Assembly: GCA_900548905.1 (NCBI GenBank)
Contig: URMK01000007.1
Coordinates: 1-64,000, forward strand
Direction of reading: 5' to 3'
DNA length: 64,000 bases
DNA from: an uncultured Lachnospiraceae bacterium
GTDB taxonomy: Bacteria > Bacillota > Clostridia > Lachnospirales > Lachnospiraceae
In this document: in pieces, positions 28,582 through 37,400 of the stretch
How the letters are laid out: the number at the start of each line of letters is the position of its first letter
Numbering within the stretch: the stretch's first letter is position 1
Notes under the pieces: model-generated
Told to the model about the DNA's origin: nothing
Databases searched by the model: none
The model's input: the letters and a program-made list of their open reading frames with translations, nothing else
Program-made: the position numbers and the translations under genes

Positions 28582-28598
28582 ATACCAAATGGTATAAT
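28582..28598 (+). promoter_or_regulatory. Operator-like dyad overlapping a -10 box
   Basis: ATACCAAATGGTAT is a perfect 6+6 dyad. Its right arm overlaps TATAAT (28593-28598), 45 bases upstream of the GntR-like start. Autoregulation by the encoded GntR-type protein is likely by position but not shown. Confidence 0.6.
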
Positions 28599-28642
28599 TA
28601 TTCAGGAAAAGTCAGCCGTTTTGCACCTGTGTGGAGGTATTT

Positions 28643-30097
28643 TTGGAAGAAAGACTGGAATTAAACAAAATCGTTTATAGTATTCTCAAACTGCAGATAG
28701 AATTCGGTACATATGGATATGGTGAACATTTGCCGCCCATTGAAGAAATGGCCGATTTGCTTGTTGTTTCCGTGGATACCGTCCGGCTTGCTTATCGCCG
28801 CCTGCGGGAGGTCGGATATATTACGCTTTCCCAAAGTATCGGCACCGTGGTAAACGTGCATTACGAACAGACGGAAATCGAGGAAAATATCCTGAGATTT
28901 TATGCGGAGTGTGAGGATTCACTGCTTGACATCTGCCATTCCATGCCCCTGTTATTTATGAATATCCAGCTGCAGGCGTGGAAGCATATATCGGAGGAAG
29001 CCCTGGCCAGGATTGAGAATGTTAACATGAACAGGCGGGCGTCTACGTCCTATTCGGTTATTCAGTATCTGCAGACAGTATATGGTTCTCTGAATAATGA
29101 CTTGCTCATGCTCCTTATCCGGAAGCTGAATATTATTTATATGATCCCCTTTTTCAGTATGAATGACTGGGAAAAATATGTGGATCCTGCATATGCATCC
29201 TCTGAAGGAAACTCCGTTCCTTATAAGATAAAGCTTTGCCGTCAGGAAAACTGGGGGGCGCTTCAGGAGGCCATCTTAAGTACCATGAACGGACATTATT
29301 ATTCCATTAAGAATTTATACCAAGCCAGAATTACCGTTCCGAAGGCTGAAAATCAAATTTCTTTTGCGTGGAGCGGCTATAAGAAGGCTTCCCAAATTTA
29401 TTATTCGGTTGGTTTTGAAATCCTGATATCTATTGTCGATGGCCTATACCCGAAAGGAAGCTTCCTGCCTTCTATTAAAAGTCTCTCAAATGAAAAAAAG
29501 GTATCTTTCAATACAATCCGCAATAGCCTTGCTTTATTGAATGATCTGGGAATTGTAAAGACGATTAACGGAGTCGGCACGCAGGTCCTGTCGATGGATC
29601 AGGTTGCGGAGCATTGTAATTTATCAAGTCCTGCAGTACGGAAACGGTTTATGGATAGTAAGCAGAGCTTACAGCTTTTTGCGCTGTCTTGCCGTAAGAC
29701 AGCGGCAGTAACAATCGCATCAATCGACGAAGACTGCAGAAGGCAGTGGCTCGAACGGTTATATGAATATGGAAGGCAGGAAATGTTTAATTACGTATCT
29801 GCCTTTTCTTTAAAATATATATCCTGGAATGCACCGTTGCGGACGATACGAACAGTCTATACGGAACTGTACAAGCTGCTGTTCTGGGCAGTACCGATTA
29901 GAGGGTTGATGGGGAGCCAGGAAACCGTCAATACTTTTTACCGCCCATATTATCATTCTATGGTGGCATGTTTGGAAAAGTCCGACGCAGAGGGCTTTGC
30001 GGCACTTTTGGAAGAGATACTGTGCCGTGAAGTGGATCGGATAGACGGACTGCTGCGTAAAAGCGGGATGCAGGAGATGACTGCGGAGGACTGTTAA
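28643..30097 (+). CDS. Double winged-helix GntR-type regulator
   Basis: About 484 residues. Residues 5-75 form a GntR winged helix (LPPIEEMADLLVVSVDTVRLAYRRLREVGYI). A second GntR-like winged helix sits in the middle, about 255-320 (PKGSFLPSIKSLSNEKKVSFNTIRNSLALLNDLGIV). Helical regions of unknown fold follow each. I start it at TTG 28643, five bases after GGAGG; a GTG at 28631 is in frame but would bury that site. Two DNA-binding modules in one chain are unusual for GntR proteins and suggest binding to two half-sites or looping. It lies 320 bases before the large sensory operon and could regulate it. Confidence 0.75.
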   Translation: MEERLELNKIVYSILKLQIEFGTYGYGEHLPPIEEMADLLVVSVDTVRLAYRRLREVGYITLSQSIGTVVNVHYEQTEIEENILRFYAECEDSLLDICHSMPLLFMNIQLQAWKHISEEALARIENVNMNRRASTSYSVIQYLQTVYGSLNNDLLMLLIRKLNIIYMIPFFSMNDWEKYVDPAYASSEGNSVPYKIKLCRQENWGALQEAILSTMNGHYYSIKNLYQARITVPKAENQISFAWSGYKKASQIYYSVGFEILISIVDGLYPKGSFLPSIKSLSNEKKVSFNTIRNSLALLNDLGIVKTINGVGTQVLSMDQVAEHCNLSSPAVRKRFMDSKQSLQLFALSCRKTAAVTIASIDEDCRRQWLERLYEYGRQEMFNYVSAFSLKYISWNAPLRTIRTVYTELYKLLFWAVPIRGLMGSQETVNTFYRPYYHSMVACLEKSDAEGFAALLEEILCREVDRIDGLLRKSGMQEMTAEDC

Positions 30098-30135
30098 AGC
30101 CGAATGCGGCTGTCAATTTAAAGGTTACGAATATA

Positions 30136-30182
30136 AAAAGCAGGGAAGAAATCCAAAGAACAGGGTTTCTTCCCTGCTTTTT
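30136..30182 (+). terminator. Rho-independent terminator
   Basis: AAAAGCAGGGAAGAAA pairs with TTTCTTCCCTGCTTTT around a 14-base loop, with a final T run, 38 bases after the regulator stop. Confidence 0.93.
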
Positions 30183-30256
30183 CGCAGTGATACAAGGCGG
30201 CTGTCGAAGGTCTTGTTTCCGTATGCCTGTGCTATGACGCCGGAATAATGCCTGTT

Positions 30257-30314
30257 ACCATTTGTCTGAAATGGTCATAACCTCGTTGAGTTTTCCCTGT
30301 TTTTGTTCTATAAT
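30257..30314 (+). promoter_or_regulatory. Promoter of the sensory operon with upstream dyad
   Basis: TTGAGT (30286-30291) and TATAAT (30309-30314) are separated by exactly 17 bases and face the 30421 gene. Just upstream, ACCATTT/AAATGGT (30257-30275, five-base spacer) forms a perfect dyad. It shares the ACCA...TGGT half-sites with the dyad at 28582. The rest of the gap up to 30420 shows only AAGG/CAAG-type short repeats. Confidence 0.65.
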
Positions 30315-30420
30315 AGAAAAAGCACATATGAACAAGGCAAATATAATCAAGGTACACATAAACAAGCTTGCTATAAGCAAATAAAGATTCAGTTCCTATA
30401 AGAAAAAGAAAGGAAACATT

Positions 30421-33400
30421 ATGATACGACCGGGTGATGCATCTGCACTGGTACAGGCATATTTCGACGCTTATCTGCTTCGGCGTGACAGGAAGCGGGC
30501 AATAGGATACCTGACGGAGGATATCCGGTGGCTGGGGAGCGCAGGCTTCGGGCAGGCCTGCAAAACGGTCCGGGTGGAACAGCTGCTGCGTGCTGAGTCC
30601 GCCCGTATGCCGGCGATGTGCCGCATGGAGTACGGGCAGATACAGGAAGCGGTTTACGGCGGTTGCTTTGCTGCGGTTCTGCTGACCGTAACGGCATATA
30701 CGGAGAAAAAAACGGATGCCGCCCTGGAGCTGCGGGTGTCTGCTGTCTGTGTGGAGGAGGGGGACGGCGTCTGCCGGATAGACGTCCTCCATACCTGCGC
30801 GCCGGGCAGCGCACAGAAGGAAGAAGAGTTTTTTCCGGCTTCCGTCCGAAACCGTTCGGAAATGGAGGCGCAGATGGTGGGCAGAGCTTTGGATATCGTC
30901 GGCAAAAGCATTCCGGGAGGGATGCTGGGGGGCTATTTGGAACCGGGATTCCCGCTCTATTACGTCAATGACCGTATCCTGGACTATCTGGGTTATACCT
31001 ACGAGGAGTTTATGGGAGCCACAGACGGTATGGTCATCAACTGCATCCATCCCGGGGACAGGGAACGGATAGCGGCCATTGTCATGGCAGAGCATTGCAC
31101 CGGATCGGATTACGAATTCCAGTACCGGATGCTGAAAAAAGACGGCAGCTATATCTGGGTAAACGCCATAGGAAAAAGAGTGAAATCGGAGGATGGACGG
31201 GCGATCTGCATCAGTGTCATCCGGGATATTTCCGCGGAGGCAGAAACGCGCGCCCGTCTGAAGGAACAGGCGGAGGAGCAGCGTCTGCAGGCGCAGCAGT
31301 ATGACCACCTTTTCCAGTCGGTCCTCTGCGGTATTGTGCAGTACCGGATGGAGGGTAGGAATGTGGTATTCAAAAGCGCCAACCGGGAAGCCATCCGTAT
31401 CTTCGGCTTTACGCCGGAGGAGTTCTGGGCCAGACGCGCCTGGAATCTGGCCGAACTCATTGATGAGGAGGATCTGGCATACATATTGAAGGCGGTCAGG
31501 AAACTGAAAAAGCCGGGAGACAAGACCAACTTTGAGTATCGCCTCCGCAAAAAAAGAGACGGGATGACCTGCTGGATTATCGGCAGTGCGGAGGTTATTC
31601 TGGACAGCGAGGGGCAGGAAGTTATCCAGGGGGTCTATCTGGACAACACCGAGCAGAAAAGATCCGAACAGCGCAGCCGGCATCTGGCCGAACAGGTGGA
31701 GGCCAGCAATGAGATCCTTCATCTGGCGCTGGAACATACCGCGGCCTGTGAATTTTACTATGATCCCCAGGCCAGGGAATGTACGGTGCCGGCGCGTACC
31801 TGTGCCGTCTACCATTGTGGGGCGCACTATGAGGACATGCCCCGGAGCTTTGCCCTGGAGCAGGTGGAGGAAGCCAGCCGCCCGGCTTTTTATGATATGT
31901 ACGAGCGCATCCACCGGGGAGAGCGCACCGCGTCCTGCGAGTTCCGCGGCCTGGACGGAGGCTTTTGGTGCAGGGAGACGCTGACGGTCATAACAAACGG
32001 GGAAGGCGGAGTCCCCCGGCTCGTCATCGGAATCGTAGAGGATATCACCCGGCAGAAGGAGATGGAAGAAGCTCTTCTGGCAGCCGGATCCAGAGACAAT
32101 CTGACCGGTTTTTATAATAAGGAGACCGGAATCCATCTGGTTCAGGACTATCTGGCGCGCAGGCCGGCGGATGAATACGGCGTGCTGATGCTTCTGGATA
32201 TGGATGATTTCGGGTTGATTGATGAGGCGGAAGGTAAGGTCTTTGCCGATGCCATTCTTCAGGAGGTTGGAACGATTCTTCGGGCAGAGACCGGGCCGGA
32301 CAACATCCGGATCCGTCTCGGCGGAGACGAGTTCCTGCTTTTCATACAAAACAGCAATAAGGAAGAGGCCGTTGGGATGGGGCGGCGGATTGCGGAGCTG
32401 GTACAGGGTATTTTTACAAACCGGGAGAGAGACCTTCATATCTCCGTCAGCATCGGCATGTGCAGTACGGAGGCTGCGGAGGATTATGAGATCCTCTACC
32501 GCTGTGCGGAGAGTGCCCTGAAGTATGTCAAGGAACACGGCAAAGGGCAGGCTGCCGGCTATCTGGAGGTGAGCGGTGCGATTGGGATCCCTCTGACGAA
32601 GCTCTATCAGGAGGAGCATCCCATCAACGATATTGAGCATGAGGCCTTCCGGACAGGGGATGATCTGGTCTCCTTTGCCCTGGATCTGCTGGGAAAATCC
32701 AGAAATCTGGAGGATGCCGTAAACTTGCTGTTATCCCGGATCGGTAAGACCTTCCGGTTTGACAGGGTATCCATTATTGAGGCCAGCCCGGCCTTCCTCA
32801 GCTACCGGTTTTCCTACCAGTGGGCGCGGCGCAGGGAGGATCTGCAGATGGGGCGGGATTTTTATGCCTCTGAAGAGGATTTTACGATCTGTTCCCATAT
32901 GTACGATGAGGATGGTCTGGCCGACCATAATGTACGGGAGGGGATCTCCCATATCGCATCCTGTCTCCATGCGGCTATCTGGAATTACGGGGAGTATGCG
33001 GGCTCCATGAGCTTTGAGGTGGATGAAGAGAATTACCTGTGGACAGCGGAGCAGCGTAAGCTTCTGAAGGAACTGGTGAAAATTGTACCGTCGTTTATCA
33101 TGAAATCCAAGGCAGATGCAGTGAGCCGTGCCAAGACTGACTTTTTATCCCGCATGAGCCATGAGATCCGCACCCCTATGAATGCCATCAGCGGGATGAC
33201 CACCATTGCCAAAAGCGTGCTGGATGACAAGGCAAAGACGCTGGACTGTCTGGAGAAGATCGAGTCGGCAAACGGTTACCTCCTGAGCCTGATCAATGAT
33301 ATTCTGGATATGTCCCGCATAGAGAGCGGAAAGCTGGAACTGGGCAGTGAGGCAGTGGATCTGTCCTCGCTGCTGTCCGGCCTGGAATCCCTGTTCCGTG

Positions 33401-34275
33401 CCCAGGCGGAGGAAAAGCACCTGAGCCTTCGCGTGGAGGACGGACGCAGGGAGAACCGGCCGCTTATGACGGACGGCCTGCGGCTCAATCAGGTATTGGT
33501 TAATATTATGGGCAATGCCATTAAATTTACCGAACAGGGAGGCATTGTTGTGCGCGTGGAGGAGCTGGAAGCGGACCCCGGGGCTGTACTGCGTTTCTCC
33601 GTATCCGACACCGGCATTGGAATCGAAGAAGCTGCCGCCGCGCGGATTTTCAATGCCTTTGAGCGGGTGGAAACAGATGCGGCATCCCGCAGCGGCGGTA
33701 CAGGGCTGGGCCTTTCCATTTCCAGCCGCCTGGTGCAGATGATGGGAGGGACGCTGGAGGTCCGCAGTGAGCCGGGAGGAGGATCGGAATTCTTTTTTAC
33801 CCTGTCTCTCGATTATGCGGTACGCAAACACACAGAAGCAGCCGGGCAGGATCAGGAGAAGAAGCCTGTCCATGATTTCCGGGGCCGCAGGATATTGCTG
33901 GTGGAAGATAACGAACTGAACCGGGAAATCGCGCAGACACTTCTGGAAATGAACGGCTTTTCCGTGGATACGGCCGCCGACGGCCGGGAGGCGGTGGAAC
34001 GATTCTGTACCGGCGTGCCGGGGCGGTATGACGCAATTTTGATGGATATCCGCATGCCGGTCATGGACGGTCTGGAAGCTGCACAGCATATCCGGACCTC
34101 AGGCAGGCCGGATGCCCGTTCTGTACCGATGATTGCGCTGTCGGCCAATGCTTTTGATGAAGATACAAGAAAATCCATAGCCAGCGGCATGGACGGGCAC
34201 CTGTCGAAACCAATCCAGATAGATCTGCTTCTGGAGGTTCTGGACAGCTGCATCAACCGGAGGGGTCATACATGA
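30421..34275 (+). CDS. Hybrid sensor: NTF2-like / PAS / GGDEF / GAF / histidine kinase / receiver
   Basis: A soluble 1284-residue protein without membrane segments. Residues 5-125 resemble a SnoaL/NTF2-like ligand domain (LVQAYFDAYLLRRDRKRAIGYLTEDIRWLG). PAS domains lie at about 160-275, 295-415 and 430-545. A GGDEF domain (555-710) has intact GGDEF at 634-638, but LDMDDFGLIDEAEG replaces the usual D-x-D-x-F-K-x-x-N-D and no RxxD inhibitory site is seen, so cyclase activity is uncertain. A GAF-like region covers 745-885. The kinase has HisKA FLSRMSHEIRTPMNAI (His about 914), N box NIMGNAIKF, DTGIGI and GGTGLGLSI. The C-terminal receiver has Asp about 1209 (ILMDIRMP). It is first in a run of three sensory giants and overlaps the next short ORF by ATGA. 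Confidence 0.88.
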   Translation: MIRPGDASALVQAYFDAYLLRRDRKRAIGYLTEDIRWLGSAGFGQACKTVRVEQLLRAESARMPAMCRMEYGQIQEAVYGGCFAAVLLTVTAYTEKKTDAALELRVSAVCVEEGDGVCRIDVLHTCAPGSAQKEEEFFPASVRNRSEMEAQMVGRALDIVGKSIPGGMLGGYLEPGFPLYYVNDRILDYLGYTYEEFMGATDGMVINCIHPGDRERIAAIVMAEHCTGSDYEFQYRMLKKDGSYIWVNAIGKRVKSEDGRAICISVIRDISAEAETRARLKEQAEEQRLQAQQYDHLFQSVLCGIVQYRMEGRNVVFKSANREAIRIFGFTPEEFWARRAWNLAELIDEEDLAYILKAVRKLKKPGDKTNFEYRLRKKRDGMTCWIIGSAEVILDSEGQEVIQGVYLDNTEQKRSEQRSRHLAEQVEASNEILHLALEHTAACEFYYDPQARECTVPARTCAVYHCGAHYEDMPRSFALEQVEEASRPAFYDMYERIHRGERTASCEFRGLDGGFWCRETLTVITNGEGGVPRLVIGIVEDITRQKEMEEALLAAGSRDNLTGFYNKETGIHLVQDYLARRPADEYGVLMLLDMDDFGLIDEAEGKVFADAILQEVGTILRAETGPDNIRIRLGGDEFLLFIQNSNKEEAVGMGRRIAELVQGIFTNRERDLHISVSIGMCSTEAAEDYEILYRCAESALKYVKEHGKGQAAGYLEVSGAIGIPLTKLYQEEHPINDIEHEAFRTGDDLVSFALDLLGKSRNLEDAVNLLLSRIGKTFRFDRVSIIEASPAFLSYRFSYQWARRREDLQMGRDFYASEEDFTICSHMYDEDGLADHNVREGISHIASCLHAAIWNYGEYAGSMSFEVDEENYLWTAEQRKLLKELVKIVPSFIMKSKADAVSRAKTDFLSRMSHEIRTPMNAISGMTTIAKSVLDDKAKTLDCLEKIESANGYLLSLINDILDMSRIESGKLELGSEAVDLSSLLSGLESLFRAQAEEKHLSLRVEDGRRENRPLMTDGLRLNQVLVNIMGNAIKFTEQGGIVVRVEELEADPGAVLRFSVSDTGIGIEEAAAARIFNAFERVETDAASRSGGTGLGLSISSRLVQMMGGTLEVRSEPGGGSEFFFTLSLDYAVRKHTEAAGQDQEKKPVHDFRGRRILLVEDNELNREIAQTLLEMNGFSVDTAADGREAVERFCTGVPGRYDAILMDIRMPVMDGLEAAQHIRTSGRPDARSVPMIALSANAFDEDTRKSIASGMDGHLSKPIQIDLLLEVLDSCINRRGHT

Positions 34276-34451
34276 CGAATAACCATGAGACAGAATATTT
34301 GAAATACCTCCCGGAAGGGGATGACAGTGATATGCTGGAAAGCCAGTACCGTAATAAGGCGGCATTTTTCTTTATAGATGTGGATAACTTCAAGCTGGCC
34401 GCACCGGCGAAGGGGAGAACAGAAAGAGGTGAGCAGTATGTTGCAGAATGA
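34272..34451 (+). pseudogene. Mini-ORF with amputated GGDEF start
   Basis: Fifty-nine codons begin at an ATG overlapping the preceding stop (ATGA). They contain NKAAFFFIDVDNFKLA, the beta1/Mg-binding segment of a GGDEF domain, nearly the same as KAAFIILDLDNFKLA in the third giant. Right after it the text becomes unrelated (APAKGRTERGEQ) and stops 14 bases inside the next gene. It looks like a cyclase gene reduced to its first strand. It now bridges two genes translationally, and the Shine-Dalgarno of the next gene lies within it. It could still matter as a coupling peptide. Confidence 0.6.
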
Positions 34452-37400
34452 TACGATATCTATTCCCACGGCCGAACAAGCGGCAGCGGTGCTCGATCAT
34501 GCGCCGGTGGCCGTTTTTGTCAGCGCGGCGGACAGCAGGGAACTTCTTTATGCAAACCGGCTGGCAAAAGAATTATTTTTTCCGATATCCGCAGACGGCG
34601 GATCCGGAAGCGCATGTTACCAGATGGCCGGGTATGACCAGCCCTGCCCGTTCTGTGCGGTGGACACAATGGGGCGTTCCGAACTGCTGACCCGTCAGTT
34701 CTGCCATCCCGCCAACCACCGTATCTATCAGCTCTGCGGCAAGCTGATAGACTGGGCCGGGCGCACAGCCCACATCGAATATATCACAGACATTACAGAG
34801 GCCAGGGCGGAAGCGGACCGGACAAAGGAGCTCAGTGCGGAACTTCAGGCAACTTTCAGCAGCATCCCTTGCGGCCTGGGCGTCTACCGTGCGGATGGGG
34901 CACATATTTCCCCCGTGTTTCACAATCCTGCTTTTTATACCATACTGGGGTATTCAGCGGAGCATATCCGGCAGATCGAAGAGAAAACCGAATGGCTGGG
35001 AGTTCATCCGGAGGATATTGCCCCGCTGCAGGAGTGCATTGCCGAAGCGCTAGGCGGCAACGGCATCCCGCAGCACACCTTCCGGGTATGGAGCGATGTA
35101 AAGGGGCGATACCAGTGGATCCGGCTGATGGGATCCGTGAAGCCGCAGCCGGACGGTACAAAGCTTTTTTATGGCATTTACAGCGACATCAGTGAGCAGC
35201 GGCGCCTGGAAAACGAAATCACCTCCTCCAACGAGAGGATGCAGGATATCATCAATGCCATTCCGGGGGGCGTAGCCGTTTATAAGGTCTCCGATATGTT
35301 TGAACCGGTTTATTTTTCCAAGGGTGTCCCGGAGCTTTCCGGATATACCGGGGAGGAATACCGGAAGCTGGTTACCGGTGATGGGGCCGGACTGATCTTT
35401 CCGGAGGATACCGTCATGGTGGAGGAACAGCTGCGGCGGGCCATAGCGGCGCATACCGTGGTTGATTTCGAATTCCGTAAGCAGCACAGGGACGGTCATG
35501 TTGTCTGGGTCCATATCCAGGCCAGACAGGTGGGCGAAGAGGATGGTCTGCCCCTGCTTCAGTGCGTTTTCCATAATATCTCCGCTCTTAAGGAGACCAG
35601 GCTGGAACTGGCGCATCTGATTCATTCCATTCCGGGAGGGATCGCCAGCTATCGTATTGAGGGCGGTCGGTTTGTGCCCGTCTTTTACTCCGACGGGGTC
35701 CCGGTGCTCTCAGGCCATACCCGTGAGGAATTCGAAAAACTGGTCCGTGAGGATGCGCTGGATATTATTTATGAAGCAGATCGCGGTCGTGTTGCCGCAG
35801 CGGCAAAAATTGCTGTGGAGAGCGGGGAGGTGCTGGATGTTTCCTACCGGATGCGTCATAAGGACGGAACCCTGATTTGGATTCATTTAAATGGAAGGCG
35901 GATGGGGCCGCTGGCCGATAATATGAAGTTTTATGCCGTGTTTACCGGTATCTCGGCGGAAAGCCAGCTTTTCCGGAGCATTGCCAACGAAGCGGCAGAC
36001 GGTATCTATGTCATCGACAGGGAAAACCATGATCTTCTTTATGTCAATGAATCACGAAGGCTTTTTGGAAGCACGGCAGATAAAATCGGGCAGAAATGCT
36101 ATGCGGCATTGTTTGGCAGACAGGAGCCCTGTGACAGCTGTATGCTGCATAACTGTCTGGAGGGCGGCGGGGAACAAGAGATGGAAATCGATGGTACGGA
36201 CCGGTTTTTCCGTACCAGTGCCCAGGAGAGCGACTGGAACGGCATACCGGCTTATGTGATATATGTGAAGGACGTCACGGAGCAGGTAGACGGCCGCAGG
36301 GAGAAGGAGCGTCTGGAGCAGTACTTCCAGACGATGGTGAAGAACCTGCCGGGCGGCGCGGCGGTGGTACGCTGCAATAAGGACGGCAGCATGGTGCCGG
36401 AGTATTTATCCGACGGGTTTGCCGGGATGACCGCCATGACGCTGGAGCAGGCATGGCAGCTTTACCGGAGGGACGCCATGGAAGGGGTTCATCCGGAGGA
36501 CCGGAAGCGGGTTATCGGGCACATGGAGAAGTTCATTGCAGGCGGTGAGAACCGCTGCGATCTGGAGTATCGGCTTTTGAAGGGGGACGGCAGTTATGTG
36601 TGGGTCAAGAATACCCTGTCCATGTTATTGAGCGAAGGCGGGGAGAAGCGTCTCTATGCCAGCTATCATGATATGACGGCGGAACGTGAGGAGCAGGAGC
36701 GGATCCGGCAGCAGTATAAGGAGATGATCCTGCAGCATTACCTCATGCCGGGCCCCAACGCGCTGATCCTGGGCCACTGCAATATTACCCAAAACCGCAT
36801 TCTGGAAATCATTGACCATACGGATTCCGATCTGCTGGAGACCTTCAGCGACAGCAGAGAATTGTTTTTTACCGGTATCGGGAATCTTGTCGTGGATGAG
36901 GCAGAACGGAACGCTTTTATGGAGGCTTACCTGAACGCGCCGGCTCTGGCCTCCTTTGAACAGGGGAAAAAAGAGGTTTTCCTGACTTGTTTTATCAGAC
37001 TGCCAAAGGAGCAGGCAGGCCGTTATGTCCGGTTCAAGGTGAATCTGGTGGAGGATCCCGACAGCGGGGATGTAACCGGTGTGCTGACCGTCACCGATAT
37101 AACGGAGCAAATCATTGCTGACCGCATTCTCCACCGGCTGTCGGTGGTCAACTGCGACCTGGTGGTGGATGTGGATCTGCTGCGGGATCACTGTACCCTT
37201 CTCAGCGGCAGGCTGGAGGAAGAGGATGCCACGGTGGGCAGGGCCCTCCATTCCGACCGGATTTCCTATATGCTGCGGGAACAGGTGGTGCCGCGGGATC
37301 GGGAACGGGTCGCCCGGATGATGAAACCATCCTATATGATGGAGCAGCTGGAACGGGATGGAGTCTATTCGTTTTCCTTCTCCGTGGCGGAGGAGGGCGG

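Noticed and set aside
30232..32640. An 802-codon open frame on the minus strand opposite the first sensory giant
   Set aside because: It lies antisense to a protein with clear PAS, GGDEF and kinase motifs, has no recognisable domain and starts without a good ribosome site. It is a codon-bias shadow.
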